Source: Fulvia fulva (Eukaryota > Ascomycota > Dothideomycetes > Mycosphaerellales > Mycosphaerellaceae). Taken from it: 64,000 nucleotides of DNA. Numbering within the stretch: the first letter of the stretch is position 1; the number at the start of each line of letters is the position of its first letter. The notes under the pieces were generated by a model. It did no database searches. It worked only from the letters and a program-made list of their open reading frames with translations, and was not told the DNA's origin. This document shows positions 1-11,400 of the stretch, one piece after another. Both the position numbers and the translations under genes were made by a program. Location: NCBI RefSeq assembly GCF_020509005.1, contig NC_063021.1, positions 930,001 to 994,000 of the forward strand. Direction: 5' to 3'.

Positions 1-709
1 GACTCTTGCTAGACATTTTGAAGGATTGAGACTGGTGAGGGGAATGAAGGAATGTATTGTGTTTTGCTGTTGCAGTGGATGCCGTCAGAAAAGATCCTTT
101 GAAGAGGACTGCTGCTGCTTGAAGACAACATCGAACGCCGTGAGCACCTACGTTCATCGCTGTCAGTCTAGATCTTGATACTGTCCACAAGCCGTTGCCA
201 TCCGTGGCCAGGAAACCACGTGTGACGGAACGTGCCTGGGCAGTGACCGCTGAGCAGACAAGGTGTAGTTGTGGTGCAAACACCTGCCGAGATGCCCTCG
301 ACCATACACCAAACACGCCCGGAGCTGAATAAGCTTCCTGAGGTTGATGAAGGAACCTCGTGCAGGGTACATCCCTTCCTGACAGCATGGTCACATGAGC
401 GATACGCATCTTTCCAAAACACTCCGTGTCTGTGGCAGTGTAGCGAAGCCATTTCGAAGAGGTTGAGAGACCGGATGGTGCAAGGTGATGACTTGGTCGT
501 CCGGCCTGTAACCATTGGTTGAGGCGATCGAATGCCGATGCTTGTCTAAGGACACCTTCGGATTGCTGAGCAATAGCTGTTCTGCTTGAGACTTCCGTCA
601 TCCCAAGACCTTGTGCTGATCTTGGACTAACAGAAATAGCAGAACACTGCACATCCGCCAAACGTGAAGTTCTTGACATGCATCACGGATCCACACTTGG
701 TCCTTAGCA
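1..709. other. No gene recognised (left edge)
   Basis: Only short overlapping frames occur on both strands and none resembles a known family. The right end of this stretch is the 3' flank of the carboxylesterase. A 3' exon of a gene lying outside the window cannot be excluded. Confidence 0.5.
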
Positions 710-2528
710 TCATCCGCGAGCGAACGCTTCTCCTAGTCTCGTCAATGTATCCCATCTATCATCCTTGAGGACCTCGATCCTGCCATCTGGTGTTGCCACT
801 TTCATCTCGTCGATCAATTTCGTGCCAAGAACATACGAGTCGTCCTCGTGTACGAATGCGACCAGTATCTGGATCCAGTCCCGCATCAAAATTCTCTCCT
901 GTGGCGTGAGACCATGTGTGATAGAAAAGCTACCTTCCGTCAGCGTTGACCTACATTTCTAAGCAGGACCGGCTGCACTCACTTCCAGAAAGGTCTATCC
1001 ATGGCATGCGCCACTCCAAAGAATTTGGGTGCGACTTTGTCCGTTATGAAGGACAATCTATAGGCGATCTGATAGCGCCAGATCTTCTCAAGTGGGATGC
1101 CATAGTCGAAAAGCTGTTTGACAAAGTATCTTGACGGAGCTCTGACTTGGCCATCTGCAACGATGTTACCATACAAAGCTTTCCAATCTTGGAGATCACT
1201 CGTTAGTGGCAACTCGTAATGTGGAAGAATACGTTCCACTGTCGCTGCAGCGTAGTAGTTCTCAATTTGCCGGGACAGTGCATCTCTTTTTGGCGCAGAT
1301 GGACTGTGATACTCAGCATAAAGTGTCTCTTCGTTCAACACTTCGCCGATCAATAAGCGCATGTCGCGCCTTTGGAACTCGGCCGCAAAATGTCCGTCTC
1401 GAAGGTAGTCGATCATGCCAGAGTGCAAGAATAGGTCATCCGTGATTGGCCGAAATGTGTGATGCTGGAGATGCTGAAGCGCAGCGACGAGGTCCTGGGA
1501 TGGTATTTGCCGCAGACGGCTGACTTTCTCTTCGCCGGACAGCTTTGGGAGAACCTTGAAGTGAGTGCAGACCTCGTCAAATTGCAGCTCCGACTCTGAG
1601 ACAGTCTTTGGTTGAGCTGGTATTGCGTTTGAGATCATGTAGAAGCGTCGGAACAGCTTGTCACTGCTCTCGCCGTCATCACTTCTGAATTCATGCAGCA
1701 CTTGTGCTTGGGCAGCATATGCGCCAGCGCTTCTGCCCCCAAGCGTCACGTTTCCAGGGTCACCACCGAAATGATGGATGTTCTCCTGGGGAAAGAGAGG
1801 AAGTCAGCGAGGAATGCCATCGGTGGGGATAATGATGCGATCAGCGGTACGCAAAGCCGCGCAAAACACGGCTTCGAGCAGTCCACCACAGTCTCAAGGC
1901 ATCCGTGGTACGTTGTATCGACTGTACATACCTGCACCCATTGCATGGCCAGTCGCTGATCCCAGAGACCAAAGTTTCCAGCGGCTTCGCCATCGTTATC
2001 TTCGAGCACCGCAGACCCGGCCAAGAAACCAAAGACATTGAGACGATACCCGATAGCAACAAACACCGCGTTGAGACCTCCAGTCGAGATCAGCTCAGTC
2101 GGGTCCATGCCTGGCTTTTGCGATGGGTCGCCCATAGCAAACCATCCGCCATGTAGCCAAAGGACCACAGGCCATTGCCTCCCTCGCTCACCATCCTTCG
2201 GCACTGGTGTCCAGATGTTGAGGAAAAGACAATCTTCTGAGTACTGTACCTGCTCGCCCTCTGCCTTGGCCACCTTAGCGAACAGTTTCTGGGGACAAAC
2301 TGGCTTGAAGTCTGTTGCGTCGTATGGCGAGCCGTCAGCGGATTCGTACGCGTAATCTTCCGGCAGAGGACGAGGTTTCCGCCATCGATGCTCGCCAGTC
2401 GGAGGTAGTGCGTAGGGAACACCGGCATATCGTCGAGACTTGTGGTCGTACTGAGTGCCTCTGATCGTGCCTCGGGACCCAAGTGAAAGCTCGATAGGAG
2501 CGGTCTGGTAAGATATGTTGTTACCCAT
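710..2528 (-). CDS. Type B carboxylesterase, intracellular
   Basis: Serine hydrolase of the carboxylesterase/lipase (alpha/beta hydrolase) family, expected to cleave carboxylic esters; the substrate is unknown. Three exons on the minus strand: 2528-1932, 1785-983 and 929-710, giving 539 aa. Intron 1 (146 nt) has donor GTATGT and acceptor CCCCAG. Intron 2 (53 nt) has donor GTGAGT, a CTGAC branch site and acceptor GTAG, and it removes an in-frame TGA at 979-981. The N-terminal half carries the family landmarks RYAGVPYA, SEDCLFLNIW and the oxyanion LWLHGG. The nucleophile elbow GRSAG puts Ser218 at the active site. A FGVAHAMDRPFW stretch near the third quarter is the likely His region. No signal peptide is visible, so I infer a cytosolic enzyme. 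The start is the first ATG of the frame, followed by MGNNIS. The family call is firm. Confidence 0.88.
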
Positions 2529-3213
2529 GGCGGTCTCCTATTCTGTCAGTATACAACTCCATCCTCACGCTCGACACTTGAACGTTCCGGCGCGCCTATA
2601 TGTTGCTGTCTGTGTTGAAACAGCCTGCTGTTGGCCGCGATAGGGCGAGGGTGCGGCGCAAGTGCACTCATGGTGCTCGGACCGACGATCAGGAAAGCGC
2701 GATCTGGTGCAATGGTGCTGTCATCCGCTTTATGTGTGCTTGGTGGTGCAAGAAGGACATCTGTACAGCCAAAGATAGAGCCTTTGATCCAAATGAGCTT
2801 CACCAGGATCTTGCTTCGACGAAAGTTGGCAGCTCATTAGCGATGCACAAGCATGGCGAGTCGTGTGAAATGTCTGCAGGAGCCATCGCAAACAGCAAGC
2901 GAGGCAACAAGTCGTACGTCTGCTAACAAAAGCTCCGGCGGCGAGAAAGTACAGCAGCATCGAAGGAGGAAGGAGCGACCCGGCTAAAAGCGGATAAAGT
3001 CTCCGGTCAAATACCGAGCCATTTCATCGCTTCGTCACCGAGCCGGCGACAAAGCTGTGCTGGTGGGCATGTGGGGTTTTCTGAAGCTCACAAAAGATGT
3101 ACTTCCAGCGCCGTGGACTGTCCATTCAGCCTAGAAGTAAGTGTTATAGTTAGACTGCTTGGTTCGTTTTCTACTTTCTAAGCTCATCGATCCCGCAAGA
3201 ATAAAAGGTAACC
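2529..3213. other. Divergent intergenic region (esterase / polyol dehydrogenase)
   Basis: The carboxylesterase start (minus) and the dehydrogenase start (plus) face away from each other, so this 685-nt stretch must hold both promoters. Overlapping frames at 2546-2960 on both strands show no family similarity and look like chance. No clear TATA box was found. Confidence 0.55.
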
Positions 3214-4341
3214 ATGGGCCAACAAGTATGCTCCAACCCTGCAGCTCATCAAGGTCAGATAGGCACAGCTAACATTCCGACCTAGAACCCATCCTTCGTT
3301 CTCGAGAAAGCCGGCCATGTAAAGTACGAAGACCGACCGATTCCCACCCTCACTTCCCCTTACGATGTCCTCATCAACGTCAAATACACCGGCATCTGCG
3401 CTTCCGATGTCCACTACTGGGTGCACGGCGAGATCGGCCACTTTGTTGTCAAGTCTCCCATGGTCCTTGGCCATGAGAGCAGCGGTGTAGTCTCCAAGGT
3501 CGGAGATGGGGTCAGGAGCTTGAAAGTGGGCGACAGGGTCGCAATGGAACCAGGCATTCCTTGCCGTCGTTGTGTGCGTTGTAAAGACGGTAAATACAAC
3601 CTCTGTCCGGACATGGCATTCGCTGCAACTCCACCATTTGATGGAACACTGGCCAAGTACTATGCCCTGCCGGAGGACTTTTGCTATAAGCTGCCGGAGA
3701 GCGTGTCGCTAGAGGAAGGTGCCCTGTTGGAGCCGCTGAGCGTCGGTGTGCATATCACGAGACAGGCGGGCGTTCGCCCCGGGCACAAGGTCGTCGTCTT
3801 CGGTGCTGGGCCTGTTGGGCTGTTGTGCTTAGCAGTCGCGAAGGCATTCGGAGCTTCAAAGCTCGTCTCCGTGGACATCAACGAGGAGAGGCTTCAATTC
3901 GCCAAGAAGTATGCTGCAACACACACCGTTGTCTCGCAGCGAGAGTCAGCTCAGGACTCAGCAGCGCGAATCATCAAGGAGACTGATCTTGGAGAAGGTG
4001 CGGACATTGTGATTGATGCTAGTGGAGCGGAGCCAGCGATCCAGACGAGCATCCATCTGCTGCGGATAGGTGGCACGTATGTGCAGGGCGGCATGGGTAA
4101 AGCAGATATCACTTTCCCCATTGGCGCCATGTGCAGCAAAGAGCTCAACGTGAAGGGCAGCTTCAGATATGCCGGTGGTGACTACGCCTTGGCACTGGAG
4201 TTGATCACCACCGGGCGAGTTGATGTCAAGCAGCTGATTTCCGGCAAGGTGAAGTTCACCGACGCTGAGAAGGCGTTTAGTGATGTAAGGGCTGCAAAGG
4301 GTATCAAGACGCTGATAGAAGGAGTTGAAGACGATGCATAG
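3214..4341 (+). CDS. xdhA: Xylitol dehydrogenase / sorbitol dehydrogenase (zinc MDR family)
   Basis: NAD-dependent polyol dehydrogenase, most likely D-xylulose reductase, which oxidises xylitol to D-xylulose in pentose catabolism. Two exons: a 12-nt first exon (3214-3225, MGQQ) and 3286-4341, giving 355 aa, the usual length. The 60-nt intron has donor GTATGC, branch GCTAAC and acceptor CCTAG. Catalytic zinc ligands are visible as Cys42 (GICASD) and His67-Glu68 (GHESSG). The structural zinc lobe has Cys97, Cys100, Cys103 and Cys111. A Rossmann FGAGPVG is followed by an acidic residue in SVDINEER, which points to NAD rather than NADP. The first exon was added because exon 2 opens with NPSFVLEKAG, the conserved start of this family minus its initiator. 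L-arabinitol 4-dehydrogenase is a close alternative, but the N-terminus fits xylitol dehydrogenase better. Confidence 0.87.
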
Positions 4342-4889
4342 CCCAGTATCCAGGATAGTAATCCGATGCCGAGCGCTGTTGTCGTCCATATTTGGAGCTG
4401 ATCTCACCAAAACCAACAACTAACACTTGTCTCGTTGGTCTTCAAGACGGGATGATCGATGGCTCTGTACTTGCGGTATTTACTGCTCAATGCTTTTCGG
4501 TACGACTGCGAAGAGCTGTATTTTAGTGATGCTAACAATGTCGACGAGACTCCTAAGGTGGTAAGTTCACTAGGCACTGGGTACCGAAAGGTGTTCAGCC
4601 TGGGGAGAATGGAGGATTGCTCAGGGTTCAGTTCCCGAAAGGAATACTGCACCCGAGATTGTAATGCTCGACGAGTCATGTCACCAAGCCTAAGTCAGCG
4701 TTATCTGTCATGATCCTGGACCGCTGGAGATCTCGTTTCCGTATGCAGCTGCTGGTGTGGTCCGATCAAGACGTGAGATGATCATCAAGGTGTAGATTGC
4801 TATGTTGTGCCGCTGGATAATGCTATATTCTGTCTGGGTTATCTCATAAGTCACCGTCGTCACTTCCATCACTTGCATGCCTGCCTGCC
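4342..4889. other. No gene recognised
   Basis: This is the 3' flank of the dehydrogenase and of the decayed GH43 gene, which converge here. Short frames at 4404-4713 on both strands show no family features. Confidence 0.5.
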
Positions 4890-5345
4890 TCAGAAAGACC
4901 AGGAAGTTCGTCGTCGAACCGACTGACCAATGTAGCCAGCACCAGACTCTTCACCACTTGGGCCAGGCAAGACTTCCCCGAAAGGTGTTGGCTGACCCAG
5001 GTTCGGCGTGCCGTCTTTGTTCCACTTGACGATTGCAGCACTGGCTTTGCGATCATCACCGCAGCTACCGCTCTGGTTGGTGACAGAATGATATACATTC
5101 CAGACCTCTTTCCTGTCCGGGCTGCTAAAGAACGAGTTGTGACCAGTCCCCAAAATTGTCATTTGCAGATGAGAAGACTGGGCCAGTCTTCCGCCAGCTC
5201 GACTTAGACGTAGGATCGTTGCCTACATACTCCAGAAGCCCCAGAGCGTATGTCGGGCTGTCGCATGTAGATCCAGAGAATGAAAGTCATGTACGTCCAT
5301 CCCAATACACGTTATATGCCCGATGATAAATTCGAGCAATGCCGT
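4890..5345 (-). pseudogene. Decayed GH43 glycosidase (C-terminal part)
   Basis: Remnant of a secreted glycoside hydrolase family 43 enzyme of the arabinofuranosidase/arabinanase type. Read on the minus strand, 5320-5165 encodes the blade with GSTCDSPTYALGLLEY and TGPVFSSAN. The frame then shifts by one at a run of four G near 5150. It resumes as FGTGHNSFFSSPD, NVYHS, GSCGDD and KWNKDGTPN, ending in LPGPSGE, which matches the normal C-terminus of the family. An in-frame TGA at about 5288, where a TGG would fit GRTW, gives a second lesion. Upstream to about 5560 only scrambled fragments of the rest can be guessed, and no signal peptide or catalytic N-terminal Asp was found. With a stop, a frameshift and a missing N-terminal half, this cannot make an active enzyme. 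The family is recognised from known GH43 motifs; the order of mutations is inference. Confidence 0.7.
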
Positions 5346-5671
5346 CGTGGGCTGTTGTGAAGCCGGCAAGACCGTCGGACATTGCAAAGAGAGTTCCTTC
5401 CAGGAAGCGAAGACTTCCTACATATCTGCCGGTGTACAAAGTCTCTGCCACAAATATGAAGCTCCGCACGAGAACATTGCCGGTCGCCACTCACTAATGA
5501 TCGATTGTGTTCTCAAGCCGATGGCTTTGTTGATGATCTGTAAGGTTGAAGGCGAGAGAAAGTAGGTACCGAGGGTGGGGCTCCGACGCTAAAATGTTTA
5601 CGGACCTCACTTCACGTCGCGGACTCATATGACCTCCACGACCACATCATAACCATGCCCGCGTCTTTCAC

Positions 5672-7562
5672 ATGCAGGCGCATGACTTCTTCCAGCATGG
5701 CCTGGTGAGTACTTGGCGATCGAAAGCATTCCCCGATGAGACCCCCCAAGAACTGCCGATCGCGGTATACCTTAGAGCACAGCTGACACGCGTCTGTGTA
5801 GGAGACATACCCCCTACCCGAACTCTTAGAACCACACCTGCCGCCGCAGCACTTCACCCCATCGACTGAACCCACTCATGGAGCACAGTCTGAGGCTACC
5901 AATGGAAGGGGTGCCACGCGTCCGCGCCCGAATGGCAACAAGCGTGGGATTGTCGAGCCGGGCGAGGAGATTAGCCATTACCGGTTCTTCTTGCCTCCTG
6001 TAGTAGGATCATATCTGCAATACCCCAACAAGCGTGTGCTATACAGGCCATTTCCACCCAAGCTTGACGAAGTCCGTGAGAAGCTGTTCAAGATCGAGCC
6101 TGCCATTCTCCTGGACAGCCAGCAGATCGCGGACTACTGGCCTCATGTGACGAACTTTTGGATGAGGTCGACCGCTCCAACAGCGTGGCATACTGGGGCT
6201 GTGACCGAGGTCTTCGAATGTCGCAATAGACGGAGAGTTACCCAGAAGGGCAAGCAGAATCGATCGGTAGGCACAGGAGCAAGAGTGAGGCCTACCAAGG
6301 ACGACTTACTCGGAGACGTGCCAAGATGTCAGCAGCGAATCAAGGTGATCTCGTTCACCAAGCATGCCGAAGAGCTGAAAGATACCTGCAAGCCTGGGTT
6401 CGGCAATTGCCAGTGCTTGCCTGAATGGCTGTACATGAAGAGGACAGACAAGACGGTCGAAAACAACCATGTCCACACCCATGACATAGATTTACTGGAT
6501 CGTTACAAGCGGAGCGATGCGCTGATGTACTATTCCAAGCTCAAGATTGAAGAAGGCTACTCCTACAGTGCCGTCTTGAGATACGTACACGAAAGATATG
6601 GGCCGGTCACGCAACAGGCTTATCATCTCAGCAAGGCAGACGTTGGAAATGTTAGCAGGCCATGGAGATTGCAGAACAAGGATGTCGAGCTGAAGACTGA
6701 GGTGGAAGAGGAGTCTTATGAGCAGAAGCGACGACGAGAGTGCCTGGATGCTATTGAATCCACGACGCAAGGCGCTTTGGCGAAGGCTCTGGCGGAGGTT
6801 TGCAGACAGATCCCACAAGCGGTCGACATCGCCGCACCATTTATGGAGTTTCCTGAGCGCGACGGCGATGCAGAATCGCCTGGTATTGTGGAAGGAAACG
6901 ACCTGGTTGTCTCTCCGCCTGGCATCCCGACGAAGAAAATGATTCTGTCCGAGGGCTTTCAAGGAGCGAATACTACGCCTACATCAGCGCAGCCTGTATC
7001 AGCGCCTAGCGGGCCAGATGGAGGAGTATCTCAAGCGTCCCAGAGCGCGCATGCTCTCACTTCATCTACCGGAGCAACGCAGTCACCCCCAGGTCCATCT
7101 ACTCAAACTTCTGCGCCTCATCCTATGCTGCCACCGCCACCACCAACGAGACCGCCAATTCCTGCAGCAGCCATATCTACAGATCCCGAGACCACAAGCC
7201 AAGCCTTCATCAGTGAATCATCGCGGACATCGCAGTTCGCAGTTCCGTACCAGGCCAGTCGTCGAGTTCTTCCTCCTCCTGTCCGGACGTCGACCTCCGC
7301 CCAGCTGTGGCCGCCTGCAAGTATTACGCAACCACTTGCCCGTAGAACTGGAAATGTAGTGCAGCCACTGTCAGGGTCGGCGAGCTCGCCTGGACCTCGT
7401 CCTTCGTGGGCAGTGTCGACTGTCCCGCAGAAACGACCAATCGATGCCGTTCGAGGAGACCGGGATCGGCCAAGCCCTGACAAGCGGACTCTGGTTGAGG
7501 AAATCAGCGCACAGCTTCGAGATGAGCTCCGTGGTAGCTCTTCAGTGTCGAGCGCGCCATGA
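5672..7562 (+). CDS. Putative zinc-binding protein with Pro/Ser-rich tail
   Basis: Function unknown. The model has two exons, 5672-5704 and 5802-7562 (597 aa). The 97-nt intron has donor GTGAGT, branch GCTGAC and acceptor TGTAG. The frame is open upstream of 5991 as far as this acceptor, and ATG 5672 joins it in phase. Roughly residues 70-330 look folded. They include CKPGFGNCQC followed by HVHTHDIDLLDRYKRSD and a helical segment ending VLRYVHERYG. This order of Cys pairs, an HxH and a basic helix resembles the FAR1/WRKY-GCM1 zinc domains found in Mutator-like transposases and fungal proteins derived from them. No transposase core follows. The rest, from about residue 350, is a disordered Pro/Ser/Thr tail. 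The gene is likely real; the domain reading is tentative. Confidence 0.6.
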
Positions 7563-8451
7563 GCGTGACTTGTTTTTTCCTTGCTGTTCACTAGAGATAC
7601 CCATAGATGCTGCTAATTGACTGACGTCGAACTTCAAGGTGCCACTTTGGCCTAATGCTGTCCACTTCATGCGCTGACGGTATCAGGCATTGCGAACGAG
7701 AGTCGGGCGCTTGGCTGGATGGCGTAGTCAGTGAGAGTCTTTTGATGATGTGTGCTATACGAAGCGATGATACCACGAGATGAGGATGGGATATTGTCGA
7801 AGCACTGGCATTCATGCGCAGTAGGTCGAGGCAAGCTTAGCACATGTGTAGTCTGGTGATACACTGTTGATGGCAGAAGGCAGCAGAAGATGAGACATAT
7901 CTTCACGAGCCGGGTTGGTGCAGCGCGACTCGGGAGCCTGCAGCTTGACAACTTCAGACGGGAACAGGTACGAGAGCTCGCCTCGCTCACTTGAAGCATA
8001 TTGTGATTGTGCTAATCAGTTGTCATCACTTTATCGCAGCACGCTGAATCACAGCTCCGCCTCGCACTCGGCCGTTGATAATCCCTGTCCCGACTCGCGC
8101 GTTCCCAATCCCGCGTCACTACACCCGTTTGCACACAAACACTGCAACACGCGCGCCTGTTTGACTGCGCCTTCACTTCAGATACAAGCACTGTGCCGAC
8201 ATTCGCCGCCTGCGACTATTCAAAGCTACTTGCATGGTTCGTCTTGAGCAGTGCGTGTATCAGAGCTTGATTGGGCAGCTTTCACATGCATGTCTCGAAT
8301 TTGACATCGCGTAGCCGCTTTAGCGTCGTTTGCCGGAAAACCAAGCTCTCCCGCCCACCATCACCAAAATCTTTCGTCTGAAAACTGCACTTTCTGTACA
8401 TCACCACCGAATTCTCGTCGCGCATTCGCACAGCTTGGGTACAACAACAGC
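7563..8451. other. Upstream region of the giant DUF3638 gene
   Basis: No convincing gene. The frames at 7591-8247 are short and low in family character. The last 200 nt before 8452 are C/A-rich, as is common in fungal 5' leaders. Confidence 0.5.
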
Positions 8452-11400
8452 ATGGCGCCTACGAAAGGAGAGGTGGACTTCCTCTACCGCCATTTGTTCC
8501 TCCCACCGAAGCTTCCGCAAACAGCAGAGGCCGCCAAAGGCGAGTCTGATCTCGACGTCAGCCTTCTGAAAGTCACACTCAGCGCACTCGAGAACTTCCG
8601 CAACCATGTCGCTCCAGCACAGCATAACGTTGTCGACGCAGCGTGCGAAATGCTTCGCCACGCGCAGCCTGTTCACTCCACGGGCTCTCTCAGCGAAGTA
8701 CACATCCGCCAAGGACTTGAGAATATGGCAAGAGGAGGAAACACAACGCTTTTGCTCCACGTCAAGGCGCAGAACGCCGGTCTCATCGTGCGCAATGGTG
8801 GCGCTGAAGCAATCTTCGAACCATTCGAGCTGTCTCCGCTCAACAAGTCGGTCATGACGACAAAAGGCAGACTCGTCCGTGGGTTTCCAGCGACTGCGGT
8901 CGCCGTCCCCCTTTCGACCCTCGGCGACTCACGATTCCGCACGACCCTTGCTCAGACGCTTTCGCTGATGAGCCACCAGCCAGCACCGGGCATGCAACCA
9001 CAGGCACGCAAGTCAGGTCAACTTCTCGACGAAGACCGGGACACTGCGCACCCCAGCATGGTCTGCAACTTTCTGCTGGGATTTCTCAAGGCCAACGGTG
9101 GACCGACGACGGTTACCGCAATCACTAAGCATACTCGAGAAGAGGTGATGTGGTCATCCGCACGCTCGCCATGGCGTCGATCTCCCCTATGGCTGCTCAT
9201 CCGAGTCGGTCTCCAGTTGCATTTTACCCAAGCTGCTGGTAGTGCCGATCTCTATAAGCACTTCATGGTGTTCTTCATGGCTCACGTGCTTAGGCACATG
9301 TGGGACTTTGGCTTGTCTAGCGACAAGATCTACATCATGAACGCCAAGATTGTACGCCGACTACAGAAACTATCGATCGTGACGACAACCAAAGTCCTTC
9401 CTTCCCTGCAGGATCACATTCGCACAGTTCTACGGTCCTTCGGAAACATCCTCGCTGCGAGGTGGACGAAGATCCAAGATGGTGACAAGCGCAAGCTCGA
9501 TCTTGCTTCTCTTTCCACTCTGGACTTCTTAAAAGATTCCTTGGTCGATCTGCCTGAGCTCGACAAGTATCTGTTGTCCTTACGCGCTCGTTCACGGGAC
9601 AGTCAGCTCTCCAGCTTCGTTCCCACCTCGTCGCTGATCCAGTATTCATCCAGCGATCTACCCACTCTTAACGGACTGAGGTCCAATGATGACTATACTG
9701 TCGCGAACCTTCAGGGGTTCGAGCACTGGGTTGCGACTCACCTGAAAACCTGGATCAGCCTTCACCGCACTGAAGCTGGAACACCCGAAAAGCTACGTGC
9801 TGTGCTCGAGGCTTACCATAACATCGCCACAACCTGCTACGCGCGGAACCCTGAAGCTATATCTGTTATGCTGTTGACCCTGATGCAACTATGGGTCGCC
9901 TGTGACAAGTCCGCATGTGCTATCGTGCCACTGCTGGCCGAGTACAAGCCCGCAGTTCCAGGACATCTTCTGCAGAATCTTTTGCTGCCTCAAAAGGCTC
10001 AAATGGACAGACTACGACTCGTGGAGCAGTATCTCGAAGGACGCGATGGAACCTTACATGACTCAAAGCTCCTGTTCTCTACCGCTGACGCTCGTTGCTT
10101 TGCGGCAGTCTTTTTCGACCAGTCTTCTAAGCATCAGGATGTTCTGCGGTCCATCACCGCTCAGGCACACAAAGACAAAGCACAGAAACTGGCCGAGTTT
10201 GCGTCGCAAAAGGCGCAGTACAACGAATTGAAGCAGAAATACGACAGTCGTCAGTGCGAATACCGCACAGTCGTCCTTTCTACCTGGAACGGGGTGGAGG
10301 ATACAGAACAGCGGCATGTCAATGGCTGCCTGAAGTGCGTGTACGAACGCGAGATGAAGGCTATGAGGATTCGTGTGTACGAAGATCCACTCCCATTGAG
10401 CGCTAGCCGAGCGACAGAAGCCAAGGTTATTGTCTTCGAGCTGGACGTGCCTGAAGCATTTGCATGTTGGCGGGACACTCGGAACTTCATTCTCCGGAAA
10501 GTGATGAAAGGCAGGCAGTCGGAAACAAGACCTCGAGCTTTTTATGGGCTCTCTTCTGACAGTCATCTCTCCAGCGACTTCAGGTCTTCCGGGACTCGTC
10601 GCATCGGACTTTTGTCGCAGGACAAGCCGCATGTTGCTACTCATCGCAATGGTGAACCAGTTTCTACGGCAAGATCAGATACAGTCTGTCGGCCAACTGG
10701 CTTGGCGTACAAATACTATGACAGCAACAGCGGATGCTTTGTGGATGCATTCGAGTTCAAGAACGAGATACCGGAGGACTGCACGTATCAGCTTCCTGCG
10801 CCTTCGAAGATGCTGCAGAAGTACATGGACCGACCAGCTGCATTACCAGATGGGCCAGGGCCCAATGTTGTCATCGCCAACCTGCATGAATGTCCTGCGC
10901 ACATGGCACTAGACGAGTACAGGGAGTTGTGCACCGTCCCGCTTGGGCACCAGATTCAGTGGCACAACATCCTCGTTCAACTCCGCACGCCTGGTGTTGA
11001 CTTCAAGAAGCTCGAGACCACACTGTTCATCCTGCAGTGCATATACCAAGTCGGTCCCCCTGACTCATCGACACTGAGATCAGGTCATGCACCTGTCGTG
11101 TATGAAGACCTTGCCAGACTCCTGCTTGTGAATCTACACTGTGCTGTCGAGCGCGTCAAAGCCAACTGGGAGTCTGCAAATGCATTGGCTAGTCTAGTGG
11201 CGATTGCAGCTCGAGTTCTTTCCTTGACTTCGGACAACTCAGTGAAATCATCATCCTTCGCGTTTCTGGCTCAGGCTCGAGACATTGCATTCCAGTGGAT
11301 GATCTCTTTGAGGGAGAAAGCACACCGAGCAGCCGATCATAGCCAACGCGGCGCATTTTTGGCCAAGAGTGTGGAAGTAGCGCTGATCTGCGTGTCCACA

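Noticed and set aside
5612..5875. Minus-strand frames upstream of the GH43 remnant, possibly its N-terminus or part of a zinc-cluster factor
   Set aside because: No GH43 N-terminal motifs or Zn2Cys6 cluster could be read, and the region overlaps the better-supported plus-strand gene starting at 5672.
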